DNA from: Plantago major
Lineage: Eukaryota; Streptophyta; Magnoliopsida; Lamiales; Plantaginaceae
Assembly: GCA_026545765.1 (NCBI GenBank)
Contig: CM048841.1
Span: 67,392,217 to 67,456,216, forward strand
DNA length: 64,000 nt
Direction: 5' to 3'
Shown: piece by piece, positions 38,405 to 50,900 of the stretch
Numbering within the stretch: the first letter of the stretch is position 1
Layout of the letters: every line of letters starts with the position of its first letter
Notes under the pieces: model-generated
Told to the model about the DNA's origin: nothing
The model's database searches: none
What the model saw: the letters and a program-made list of their open reading frames with translations, nothing else
Made by a program: the position numbers and the translations under genes

Positions 38405-41114
38405 ATGAGCGAGTCTTCTACTGTAAACACAAAACCTCCTCCCCCACCTAAACCACCTCACTCACCTACTCACTCAAAACCAAAACAGAAAAAATCTTTC
38501 TTGCTTTCTCTCCAGAAACAACACCTTCCCACTGCAACCAAAGCAAAAAAACTAAAAAAAATCATGAATAGACTACGAAAAAATCATGCTGAATTTGGCC
38601 TCAAATTACTAGAAGAGAAAAAACTTGCAACTCAAACTAAATCAAGACAAGAAAAAGAGGCCAAAGAAAAAGACAGTACCTCTGCACATACTACTTCAAA
38701 GCCAGTAACAAAAAATGTCTCTTTCAAGGAAATACTCCAAAAAAACAACTCAATTTCTAGCTCTGGGGAAAATTTACCCACCCGAATGGATCACATCATG
38801 CAAGAAGCTGCAATCCCAGAGACAGACACACAGGAAAAACAAGATCACAACCCAGGAGAGGATGAAAGGCCAATCAACTTCAGCCAGGCGGAGCTCACTG
38901 AGTTGTATCAACCATGGAGGAAAACTCTAATTATCCAAACGGTGGGATACACGAAATCCATTGTGAATATTGAAAAGCATTTACAAGGCTTATGGAAAAT
39001 ACAGGCGCCTCTGACAACAATAGAACTTGGCAAAGGGTGCTATATCATTAAAACAGAAAGCATTGAGGACTACACAATTGCAATTGCAGGAGGGCCATGG
39101 TTCTTGTTCAACTATTATCTAGCAATTCAACAGTGGAAGCCGGATTTTGAACCATCTTCGGATGGTTTCAAAAATATGGCAATTTGGGTACAATTACCCG
39201 AATTACCAGTGGAGTACTATGAAACACAAGCACTCCTCAAAATAGGCAGAGGGATTGGCAAACCAATCAAGATAGACTAGCATACATCACAAGCCAAAAG
39301 AGGAAAATATGCACGAATGTGCATAGAAATAGACACATCCAAGCCATTGATAAAATCGCTGAAAATCGGAAAAAGGAAACAAAAAATCACGTATGAAATT
39401 AGCTCAGAGTTCTGCTATAAGTGTGGCAAATTAGGTCACTTGGACATACATTGCCGAAAAATTGTGCCGGCGAAGGAAAACTCCGGACAAGGAAAGCCGA
39501 CCGAATCACAGACGGGAGAAGATATTCAACAGAAGAAAGACCCACTGAGAAGCAAAAACGCAGACAACAAAAATGGAGAAGGAGACAAGTGGCACATTGT
39601 TCATTCCAGGCCCAGAACCAAGAATTCGGTCCAAATAGGAAAAAAGGCCACAGAAGCCCAACCCCACAATGATCCAAAACCAAGATCATTTGTGACCCAA
39701 GGCCCAAAACAAGTGGTACCTAACTCCAATCTTCAAAATCCATCTGCAGCCCAAACTCAGAAAATTAAAAAACAGATCCAAACACAAAAACCCACACAAA
39801 CTAGGAAAAAAAACGGAAACCCTTCATCTTCCTCAGAAAATTTACAGACCTCTTCACCAATGGAAAAAAACTGTAGCAATCATTGGTTCTGCAACAAAAA
39901 CTGGAAAAGGAACTGCCCATGCCACACTTAACCAATCGAAGAACAACAATAGACGGCTGAAATCTGAGACACAACCTGACATTGTCAAATTCAAGCCAAT
40001 GGAAGAAGGGAAAGTTTCCTGCTCTAAGGAAATCGAAAACAACGAAACAAATCCAAGCTTTCCAGGTTCTTTCACTTTCTCTCTTCCACCAAAGCTTCTT
40101 CTCCAAAATTATTCCAAACTTTCTTCTCCCAAGCTGGATTCCCGTGGTAAACCGCCAGTCGAATTTGATGATTCACTCTCCCCGTCGGTCCCCCTCTCCC
40201 CCACTCTCACCTTTCTCTCCTCTCCCTCCGGTGAGGGAGAGGATCAGCTCTTCGTCGGAGCTTCTAGCACACACACTCTCTGCAAATCTCCAAGCCACAA
40301 CACACGCACTCTATGTTCCGGTAACGATTCCGGTGTCTCCGACGTCATTACCAGAGATAAACTCCTTTCTACGCACTGCACAACCACTCCAATTTTCCTC
40401 AGTCTCACAAGCACAGTCTCAACTACAAAGGACACGTCACTCTCTGGCACAATTACAAAGCCAGTCGGATCGGCTCCGAAGAGTAACCAACCCACATCGC
40501 AACTCTCAGGCACGCACACATCTATCCCTGTCTTTGATCCAAGCACTAAATCTGTCACACACATAGACTCCTGCTTTGTCTCCACAACCCCTAACAAACC
40601 TTCCACCACTCAATCTGCCACCTGCTCCCTTCCAGGGAAGAGTAGCCCCGTCGCAGGTGGTTGCACAAGCGGACCAAACCTGGAGCTTGGGGGTAACAAG
40701 TCAGAGTCGTTTGATTACCCTTCCCCTGTTTCAAACGACCCCAACTTCGATCTCCCATCTCCCGGGACAGAATGGGAGAACCCAGATGATTGGGAACCCC
40801 AGATTGACGCTGAGTTTGATGACGGATACTTTGACTTTGGCACTGATGAAGGAGGAGAATGCGAACAAGGGCTGGGAGAGAATATCTCCAAACGAATTCT
40901 CGATAAGACCACTGAATCAGGAAACAATGTTGATTCAAGTGGCGAAAATGACAAACAAGGTGACTCTGTTATATCGAGCACACCCGGTAACACAACCCTC
41001 GGGGCCTGCTCTCCTACACAATCTGATTCTCCGCCCTCAAGTAAACGGAGTGCTGGCACAGATCACTCCAATTTATCTCCGAAGCGTCATAAACGGGATG
41101 CTTCGGAGGCTTGA
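38405..41114 (+). pseudogene. LINE ORF1: nucleic-acid-binding protein (DUF4283, CCHC knuckle), broken
   Basis: ORF1 proteins of plant L1 elements coat the element RNA. The reading frame starts at ATG 38405. A basic N-terminal part is followed by a DUF4283-like domain (TLIIQTVGYTKSIVNIEKHL, GGPWFLFNYYLAIQQW, MAIWVQLPELPVEYY; about 38915-39277), an in-frame TAG at 39278, and the expected 'RGKYARMCIEID' segment. A zinc knuckle CX2CX4HX4C (CYKCGKLGHLDIHC, 39412-39454) comes next. A frameshift near an A run at about 39861-39870 moves the frame. The shifted frame continues as a long Ser/Pro/Thr-rich tail to 41114, ending KRHKRDASEA. That tail is longer than usual, but no other domain is seen. Confidence 0.85.
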
Positions 41115-41151
41115 TGGAGGAGATTGGGTCAATGTTTTTGATAAACAATCA

Positions 41152-44100
41152 ATGAAATTCTTATTCTGGAACCTGCGGGGTGGAGTCAGAAATGAGTCCA
41201 TGCAGGCTATTAAGGCTTACATACGTGAATTTAAACCTATAATGCTTTTATTGATGGATACACGTGCTAATGCAACAAAAACAGCTGAACATATTGCAGG
41301 ACTTTGCCAAATGGGATACCCCAATGTCCATGTCTCCACTCCACCTGTTGATCACCCGAACATGGGAGGCCATTGGTTCCTGTGGATTGAAACGCAGATT
41401 GCTGTAGAACTGAAGATGAGCAATGAACGTTTGGCGCATTTTGAAATCACACTGCCGGATAGGCCGCAGCCTTTGGCGTCGGTGACTTCGGTTTACAACT
41501 TTCCACAGCACAACCGTCAGGATGAGGTATGGCGTTTACTAAAAAATTTAAGTTTAACCATTTCCCATCCTTGGTTGGTAGGAGGTGATTTTAACTGTAT
41601 TCTAAATCCTACCGAAAAAGTTGGAGGAAATTTTCCCTCTTGGAATCGCATGATGAATTTTCAGAACTGTTTGAATTTTTGTGGGCTTAATGATTTAGGT
41701 TTCTGTGGACCTTCTTTCACTTGGTCCAATAGACAATATGCTGGAAATTTTATCTGCAGTAGATTAGATCGTGCATGTGGTAATTTAGCTTGGACTAATT
41801 TATTTCCAAATTGCATTGTTAGAAATCTGGTTAATGCTTCTTCTGATCATACGGCTTTGCTTGTTGACATTAATCCCCTTGCTAAAACTCCTACTCGTGT
41901 TTATCGTTTTGAAAATATTTGGACATAAAATGAGACTTTTATTTCACACTTTAAAACTCTCTGGAAAGAGGAAGTTGGTAAAACTGATTTTGGCCTACAA
42001 AAAAGCCTTAACCAGTTAACCCATGCCTTCTCAAAATGGAACCTTACTTCCTTAAGTGATATCAACTTTGAAATAAAACAGTTGAAAAAGAAACTTCATG
42101 ATACAACAATGATTCTCCACAAAAATCCATCAAGATGGGGTCCTCAAGAGACTGAAATACGAAAGCAGATTAATATTCTGAACAAAAAGAAAGCTATTTT
42201 TTGGGCGCAAAGATAAAAAAATAGCTGGATCAAAGACGGAGATGCAAATAGAAATTTTTTTCATGCGTATGCATCTCATCATAACAGGAAAATTTTTATA
42301 CATGGAATAAAAAATGAGTCGGGAGATTGGATCCTTGACCAAGACAAAATGGTTGAAGAATTTTTCAATTTCTTCAAAAATCAAGCACAAACTCAAAACA
42401 CGGTGTTAGACCCTTTCTTAGATTTACAAACTCCGACTCTAACATCCGAACAAAATCAGGATCTAATTGCACCAGTTCCAGAAATTGAAATCTGGAATGC
42501 ACTCAAAACAATCGGATATGATAAAGCACCTGGTCCTGATGGACTAAATAGCAAATTTTTCATTTCTCAATGGGAAAGTTTGAAACCTCAAATTGTTCAA
42601 ATGGTCAATTCCTTTTTTAAGGATGGTACCATAGAACCAGGACAAAATGATACCATCTTAGCCTTGATACCTAAAAAGTCAAATTCAAGCAGACCCTCGG
42701 AGTTTAGACCTATAAGTCTTTGCAATGTTAGCTATAAAATCCTTTCAAAAATCCTAGTTAATAGGCTTAGACCTCTTTTAAATACTATAATTTCCCCTTT
42801 TCAAAACGCGTTCGTTCCAGGATGCCAGATAAGTGATAATGTTATGATAGCACATGAAATGCTTCATACCATGGGAAAAAAGAAAAAATCCGCCAGAAAC
42901 CATTTTATGGCTTTAAAACTTGACATTGAAAAGGCTTATGATAGGCTTGAATGGGATTTTATTATTTTTGCCCTAAAAAAGTTCCAGTTCAGTCATCAGT
43001 TTGTCAAACTTGTTTTTCCTTGCATAAGTTCTTGCACTGTGCAAGTTAAAGTCAATCAACAACTTTCTGACAAATGGAAGCCCACCAGAGGTATCAGACA
43101 AGGAGACCCTCTCTCTCCCTATCTGTTTATTATTTGTCAAGAATTTTTGGTCCTTCAGTTTTTAGAAAAAACAAAACTTAAGTTGTTTTCGCCCCTTAAA
43201 ATAACATCTTCTGGTCCTGAAATCCCAATTCTTTGTTTTGCGGATGACTGTCTGGTGTTTGGAAAATCTGACAATAAAACAATGGAGTCTATTGCTGAAA
43301 CTCTGGAAGAATATGCTCTTGCTTCTGGCCAAAATGTTTGCTGGCAAAAAAGCAGGATTATATTTTCTCCAAACACCCCGATTCAAAAGAAAAAGGAAAT
43401 AACTGATTATTTGGGAGTCATCCCGAATAGACGTCTTGACAAATATCTTGGGCTACCTTTTCTCATTGGTAAAAAAAAGAGAGATCTTTTTGACCAAATG
43501 ATAGGTAGAACAATGCATAAAATTAACATATGGTACACAAGATATTTATCTTATGCTGGTAGACTAGTCTTGATTAAGGCAGTTACTAGCGCGATCCCAG
43601 CTTATGCAATGTCAATCGCAAAAGTACCAATGACCTGCCTTAATCATCTAGCAACTATTAGTAGAAACTTTCTTTGGAATGGAAATAAAGAAGGAAAAAG
43701 CAAAGGAAAAATTAAATGGGAAAAGGTGTGTCAACCAAAATCTTTTGGAGGATTAGGTATTAGAAATCTACATATTCTCAACAACGCATTCTTACTAAAA
43801 CATCTTTGGAAGCTTACTTTTCAGACTAATACCTTATGGTATAGAGTCTATAAGAATAAGTATTTTCCTAATAACCATTTCCTCCAAACCGAAGTTAATT
43901 CGAACCATAGTTGGTTCTGGAGAAACTTAATGAAACTACAAGAAATTTTTAAAAAGGGACTTCTTTTCCAAATAGGAGATGGTAAGTTCACTCTTTTCTG
44001 GAAAGATCCTTGGGTCCCACGAACAATCTTGGAGGATTACACATCAGAAAATACACATGAAAATACTAAAGTCCAAAACTTTATTCAAAATCATAATTGG

Positions 44101-45286
44101 GATTTGGAAAAACTAAAAATGCAAATCCCTACTGAACTTGTAAACACTATTATTGGCATTCCTTTACAAGATGAAGAATTAGGTGATACCGTCACCTGGA
44201 ATTTCTCGGATAAAGGAAAATTTTCAGTGAAACAAACTTATAACTTCCTTCAAGGAATTGAAAAAATTACACAAGGTCCTGATTGGCCGTGGAAGAAAAT
44301 TTGGGTCTTACAAGTCCAACCACGAATCAAATTTTTCAGCTGGATGGCAGCTCATGATCGACTTCCAACAGCAGCCAGACTTTTCAAACAAAAAATTATT
44401 CAGAATGAAAACTACATTTTTTGCAAAAATCACCCTGAAACCATTCAACACCTCTTCTTTGCTTGTGTCAGACTCAAAAATATCATTCGTTGGGTAACAA
44501 CTCACAATCATCACCTTCTTTCCTTTTCTAAAATTTTGTTCTACAATAAACTAAACCCTGAACAAAAAATAAAAATCATTCTTACTTGTTGGATGATTTG
44601 GAAACACAGGAACTATAAAATCTTCAGAAATGAAGATCTTGATCAACAAAAGTTTCACCACCAACTTCTTGAAACCATAAGTGATCATTTAGCAGCCTTC
44701 TTACCTAAAACATAAAAAAATCACTAAACCTCTTCTCTGTAAATGGAAAAGTTCTAATGCTTTCCACACTTTAAATATTGATGGCTCCTGTTTAAACACT
44801 GGGATTGCAGGAGCTGGTGCGGTAATTAGAGATACTCAGGGAAAATTTGTGAAAGCAAGTGCTACTTTTCTAGGAAAAATGGATCATAATTTTGCTGAAA
44901 TTATGGCTCTTAAAATGGGTTTAAGCCTCTGTCAATAAGCAAATATCGATTCAATTGTGATACAAATTGATTCTAAATTTCTCTTATCTTGTATTAACAG
45001 GCAGGTTGCAGTCACGCCACACCAACAAATCACACTTGATCACATTAGGAGACAAATGAGGATGCTAAAATATGTGGAGACATCTTTTGTTTATCGTGAA
45101 GAAAACTCAGTCGCAGATAGTTTGGCTAAAGAAGCCAGTAACTTAACTTTTGGTACTCCTCGTGAGTATAGCAGTAGTAGTTCTAATGAAGTTTCTTTAT
45201 ATTTTGTCTGGGACATTTGTCCGAAGTGGCTTTCTGATGTAATCACTAAAGACGCGTTTTGTACTATTAGACTCGTACCTATTTAA
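41152..45286 (+). pseudogene. LINE ORF2: endonuclease-reverse transcriptase-RNase H, broken
   Basis: ORF2 nicks the target and copies the element RNA at the nick. Starting at ATG 41152 (MKFLFWNLRGG), the order is: an apurinic-type endonuclease with GGDFN (41581-41595) and SDHTALL; reverse transcriptase with APGPDGL, FRPISLCNVSYKILSK, LDIEKAYDRLEWDFI, GIRQGDPLSPYLF and the catalytic FADD (43237-43248); a zf-RVT region (WVLQVQPRIKFFSWMAAHDR, then HPETIQHLFFAC); and RNase H (LNIDGSCLNTGIAGAGAVIR ... NSVADSLAKEAS). In-frame stops are at 41926, 42214 and 44713. The RNase H part is in a different frame with a stop at 44936. The 788-codon stretch 42349-44715 is still open. Confidence 0.95.
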
Positions 45287-45332
45287 TATTAATGAATTTC
45301 CAGTTTCAAAAAAAAAATGCCAATGAGACCTA

Positions 45333-45551
45333 GCTCATTTGGTTATGTTGAGGTGTCAGTTATGGGTTTAAGTCCCGTCAAGGTGGATTGTGTTATACTG
45401 TACTGTAGTTGTGATAGTTGATTCATTTGTAATGGTTGACAGATTGAATGATATATTAATTGATTTGATGTAATACTCCTAGTTGATAGATTGAATGATA
45501 CATTAATTGATTTTAATGTAATACTCCTATGTAATATTGATATTCTAAAAA
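45333..45551 (+). mobile_element. SINE body and tail (3' part of split SINE)
   Basis: It continues the stub at 38389-38402 with tRNA-like A box (tagctcatttggttatg) and B box (gggtttaagtccc), and the same body as the SINE at 1282-1488 (tactgtagttgtgatagttg; aatgatatattaattgattt, partly duplicated). It ends in an A run. The SINE's own target duplication, aacataattaaacaat, is at 38373-38388 and 45552-45567, outside the LINE. Order of events: SINE first, LINE second. Confidence 0.9.
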
Positions 45552-45567
45552 AACATAATTAAACAAT

Positions 45568-45854
45568 CACTATTATCATTAATTAAAAGAAATAAAGAAT
45601 GCTACGAACAAACATGCACCAAAACGTCCAGATTAATACTACTGCCCATATCATATCAAACCAGATGGGTCGGAATCGGAGTATACTGTCGTCCGAGATC
45701 CGAGAGTCAAGATGCGAGATTGACATCGAAACAGGTGACGTTGCAACAACAAATTGAAAATCACCTGCTTCCCGTGCGAGATCGAGATGCTTTCTTTGAT
45801 ATGCAAAATCGGAGTTTCTTTGAGATCTAAAATCCGAGAAGCTTTATATTTCTG
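45568..45854 (+). repeat. Inner left arm of the foldback element
   Basis: The complement reads along 46180-45914 with few differences (shared words tgctacgaacaaacatgcacc, aaaatccgagaagctttata). The loop 45855-45913 separates the arms. It joins exactly onto 38388 when SINE and LINE are removed. Confidence 0.9.
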
Positions 45855-45913
45855 CGAGATCTAAGCTGCTCTCTTTCTAGATCTGAAAAATCCACTTATC
45901 TATTTCTCGAACC

Positions 45914-46245
45914 CAGAAATATAAAGCTTCTCGGATTTTAGATCTCAAAGAAACTCCGATTTTGCATCTCAAAGAAAGCATCTCGATCTCGCACCGGGAA
46001 GCAGCTGATTTTCAATTTGTTGTTGCAACGTCACCTGTTTCAATGTCGATCTCGCATCTTGATTCTCAGATCTAGGACTACAATATACTCCGATTCCGAC
46101 CGATCTGGTTTGATATGATTTGGGCAGTAGTATTAATCTGGACATTTTGGTGCATGTTTGTTCGTAGCATTCTTTTAATTAATGATAATAGTGATTGTTT
46201 AATTATGTTCGGAGCATGGCTTTTGATTAATGATAGTTTGTTTAA
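45914..46245 (-). repeat. Inner right arm of the foldback element
   Basis: It pairs with 45568-45854 and then with 38388-38341, passing through the SINE insertion point without interruption: the word holding aacataattaaacaat occurs once here. It stops at ttaa, where the Helitron 5' end TCCATATAT begins. Confidence 0.9.
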
Positions 46246-46731
46246 TCCATATATATTTTAAAAGTGGTGGTCTATTTCGAAGGAGAAGCATGCCACATAG
46301 AACAAAATTTTATGTGGCAAATTTTAGCCCAAAACAATTGATTTTTTAATTTTCCTATTTTCTTGAATAAATTCTACTATAAAAAAACCTACATCGAATT
46401 TGTATACCCCCAGGAAAAAAATTCGAGTTTGTTATTCTTCATATCCTATTATGTGACTCATATTCACGTTAAACTAACTAACCTATTTATTAATTAAACT
46501 CTCAATTTACATCTAACACGTCCCAACACAATCTATTGCCTTATTTTGCGAAACAATTTGTTTAGTTTTATCATCCCTTTAATGTTAGTTACATATTTAA
46601 ATTAATCAAATCTTATCATATATATCCTATTTTAGTTTGTTACGAACTAAATCCATATATATACATAAACCTACACGAATTTCAGCATAGCAGAAATACG
46701 TAAAATTCATTTCATAATACTACTGTACTCA

Positions 46732-46941
46732 ATGGCTAGCTCTTCAAGAATGTGTATGATCGGTTCCAGCCTAATGGACAATCTGCCGGACGAGATACTC
46801 ATTACCATCATGGAGAAACTTGCATGTCAGTCTCCAAACGCATGGCAAACGCAAGCTGCAGGTAATATTCTTCAATCCGGTTTTATTTGCGATTATCTGT
46901 TCTACTGCTCCTATCTGCGTTTGAGTGAAGAATATAACTAA
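46732..46941 (+). pseudogene. Captured F-box gene fragment
   Basis: The first 46 residues include an F-box start (SLMDNLPDEILITIMEKLAC) and end at a likely donor (gcag/gtaata at about 46860). No continuation exon was found before the Helitron Rep region. Gene fragments between the 5' end and the Rep gene are common in Helitrons. It is unlikely to encode a functional protein. Confidence 0.55.
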
Positions 46942-47998
46942 GAATTTTATGCGCCAATGAATGGAGTGTAATTAAAATTTGAAAAAGTGATTTAATTCGG
47001 TTTTTGTTGTATTAGCGGATGTAAATTAAGTTCGACTACATATCTGATTACCGGCCGGAACTAAATCACTAAACCCAAATTGTACAAGGCTCAGAAACGA
47101 ATTAACAGATTACGAGACATCAAGCCAGGCGCATTGTCTGAGAATGTACTTATTAGCTTTTGTGCACACGACTAGAATGGGAAAATGAAACGAAGGAGAA
47201 TAAGCCTGTCATTTATTAATACACTACAAATTCTAATCTAAGTGATGAGTTCTATCTCAATTCACAATTTTCTTCTATCATTTGTTTCCAGCAGAGATGA
47301 TATGTCTACACTTCTACTTTTTAAGATTTTAAGATGTGTGAGTGTTGCTGACGTGAAGAAGTGAATATAATTAACACTATTAAATTTGAGGGATTTTGAT
47401 TAATGAGAGAATATACAACTGTATTGATTTGATAGAGTTTTTCCTGAGTGGAATTGATTGAAAATGTAAAGTGAAGTTGATGAATTTATGATGATGAGTC
47501 GAAAAAGTTGTGGTGCAATTACAGAATTAAGGAACACGTGATGGATTTTTGTACAAGGCTCAGTTTATGTTTGTTGTATTTTTTTGTTTACCTATGTAAT
47601 ACATGATACTTATTTAGAAATTAACTATGTGTCTGCAAACCATGAATTATAGTAGAGTATTCATTAATCATTTAACCTGTCTTGATAAAGGAGGGACATA
47701 TTTGATACGGTTCGGCATGGTTTCTTCTATGCCATCTTTAATTTACTCCAATACGTACACATACTCACTAGAATACCTCTAGCATCCTAAAATTTATAAG
47801 AAATGTACACAGGCAGGCAGGCTTATACGTATAACTAGCAAATAGAAGATGTATCTAAATCATTTCTACCGCAATCGACGAGAAACTACGGAAGTAGATC
47901 AATTCCCAAGCAATAGAGAGAAATATCGCATTTGTACCAATACATATTATATATTTTTAAGTACTTTTAATGAAATTAACATTGTCTAATTTATAAAT

Positions 47999-50900
47999 TA
48001 TCAGGAGATGATGAATACGACATGGATTCCCGTGATATAGTACTCGAGCAAAGAGATGGTGATTTCCATAGAATTTCAGAATTGCATCCATGTTACCTTC
48101 CGATGCAGTATCCCCTACTTTTCCCATATGGTGAGGATGGATACAGGTAAAATCCATTTTTGGTACTCCAGTGTGAGACATTTCCAATATTTGTACTCTA
48201 GAGTGGTCTTGTCCAATTGAGGTACTAGATATCAATGACCAATTACAATTAAGGTACTAATTGTAAATTATAAGACGGACATGCCAATTGGTCCCAAATT
48301 ACAATTATCATAACCCCAATTTTACGTGAATTTGATCAATTGAAGGTCAATCGATATAAAAATGATGAAAAATGAAAAAGAATATGACAAGGACGAATTT
48401 GACGAGTGTGAGTGGGACGGAGTATTGCAAATGATCGATTTTCCATGTCTATCTCCCATCATTTGACATTCACTCATACGTGAATGACACATCCCACATT
48501 CTAAATGTAATTAGTATCTTAATTGTAAATAGTCATTGATATTTAGTACCTCAATTGGATACGACCACTCTAGAGTACCAAAATTGGAAATGCCTCACAC
48601 TGGAGTACCAAAAATGGATTTTACCCGGATGGATACCATACTGAGATATTGCACTCTGATAAGTTCAAAGGAGTAAGGCACACACTTACAATCAAGGAGT
48701 TCTTGTCATTTAGGCTTTTTGATCGTGTTGATGATGCTCAGACCATACTGCTTAGTAGAAAGTTATTTAAACAATTTATATATAGTAGATGGTTATATGA
48801 TGATGGAATCACAGAGACTGTCTTTCATAATGAGGAACCAACCGCTATTGAGGTTTGATAAGTATAGATCACTTGATGATGCCATTCGAACAGGTGATAA
48901 TGATCCAGCCGATCCACATGGAAATGTTGGTAAACGCTTTGTCCTGCCATCTTCTTTTGTTGGAGGTCCTAGATATATGGTACAAAATTTTCAAGACATT
49001 ATGGACATATGCAAAAGTATAGGATATCCCGAACTATTCATCACATTCACTTGCAATCCCAAATGACCTGAGATAACACGCTTTGTCGAATCGATGGGTA
49101 TACGACCGGAGGATAGACCTGATGTTATGAGTCGCATATTCAAAATGAAGTTGCACTAGCTTATAAAAGACTTGAAGACAGAAAACGTTTTTGGCAAGGG
49201 AGTCGGAGGTAATTATCTATAAATATAGTTTATTTTATTTATTCATTTGTTAATCAAATAATGTCATAACTTGAATTTAATTGATTATTACTATATTAAC
49301 TTTCCAGTCGTCTACACCATTGAATTTCAAAAACGCGGGCTTCCTCATGCACATATACTACTATGGGTTGATCGAGCGGATCGAAATATGTCTGGAAGTT
49401 CTATAGATGATTTCATCAGTGCTGAGATACCGGATAAGGACCTCAATCCAAAGCTGTACAAAGCTGTATCCGAGTACATGGTGCATGGTCCTTGCAGACC
49501 ATTGAATTCAACTTCACCTTGCATGCACGATGGAAAGAAATGCTCTAAGAAATTTCCAAAGTCGTTTAATGAGCGGACTATATTTGATGGAAATGGCTAT
49601 CCTGTTTATAGAAGGCGTGATACCGGCGCCACTACCGAGAAGAATGGCAATATTATTGATAACAGGTGCAATTTATAACTCCTTATCAATACTTAAGTAT
49701 TAAATTATATTTCATTTATCTTTATCTAACTTGATTCACACGTGTATTTAGAAATAATAAGTTGTTTCACTATCCCTTAATAGGTTTATTGTTCCGTACA
49801 ATCCCTTCCTGCTGATGAAGTACCAGGCACACATAAATGTTGAATGGTGCAATAATACCAATTCAATCAAGTATATGTTCAAGTATGTCAACAAGGGTGT
49901 GGATAGGATAGGCGCAAAATTAATTGTTGATAATGAGGTGAATGATTATGTTGACTGTCGGTACATATCTGTATGTGAGGTTGTATGGCACATTATGGGT
50001 TATGATATCCATTACAGAGATCCACCTGTTGAGCGTTAATCATTTCATATGGAAGGTGAACAGTCAATCACATTCAAGGATGGTGATCTCATAACAAATT
50101 TCTTGGAAAAGCATACAGTTGTCGAGACGAAGTTCCTTAAATGGATGGAATTCAACAAACATCATCCCAAGGCACGTAAGTATCTATATTCAGAGTTCCC
50201 CATACATTACGTGTGGGATCCTAGAGGTAAAACGTGGAGAGATAGGAAGAATTTCAACAATAACGTTGGAATAATATACCATGTTCCAATTAAGACCGAT
50301 CCACTATATTTCATGCGGATAATGTTGAATCACATAAGGGGTGCCACTTGCTATGAGGATTTGCGGACCGTGGATGGTGTGGTTCATCCAACATACCGCG
50401 ATGCATGCTACGCTTTGGGTCTGCTCGATGACGACAAGGAATACATCCATGCTATTAAAGAAGCAAGTTTCAGGGGTTCCAGACGCTTCCTTCGACATTT
50501 GTTCTCCATGCTCCTCCAGTCTGATAATATGACTAGGCCTGTTCATGTTTGGGAGAATATATGGAATTATCTATCTGATGACATCCAGTACACATGTGAA
50601 GGAAGTGGAATAATCCTGGTATAAATTTCAATATTGTATTCGAATTGATTTTTTTCATGATAAAAGTTTATAATTTATTAAATATGCTCACTTTGTTAGG
50701 GCTCGAGTTGAATGAAGAACAATTGATGAATTTTGCTCTTGCTGAGATTGAAGAGTTCCTTTCTAGGAACGGCTTCAGCTTGAGTCAGATTGAAGGTATG
50801 CCCATGCCCGACAGTGTAGTCATAGATAATGGGTATGAATAATTTGATACTTGAAGAAATGTCGTACGATGTTGATGATATGATTGAGCAGCATAACAGT

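Larger units (their letters stand above)
38403..45315 (+). mobile_element. Full-length L1-type LINE inserted in a SINE
   Basis: The 6.9-kb non-LTR retrotransposon carries ORF1 (DUF4283 plus zinc knuckle) and ORF2 (endonuclease, reverse transcriptase, zinc-binding and RNase H regions). It ends in an A run. A perfect 17-bp target duplication, aatgccaatgagaccta, lies at 38386-38402 and 45316-45332. Only two bases separate the left duplication from the ORF1 ATG, so the 5' UTR is missing or very short. Several stops and frameshifts make it inactive. Confidence 0.95.
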
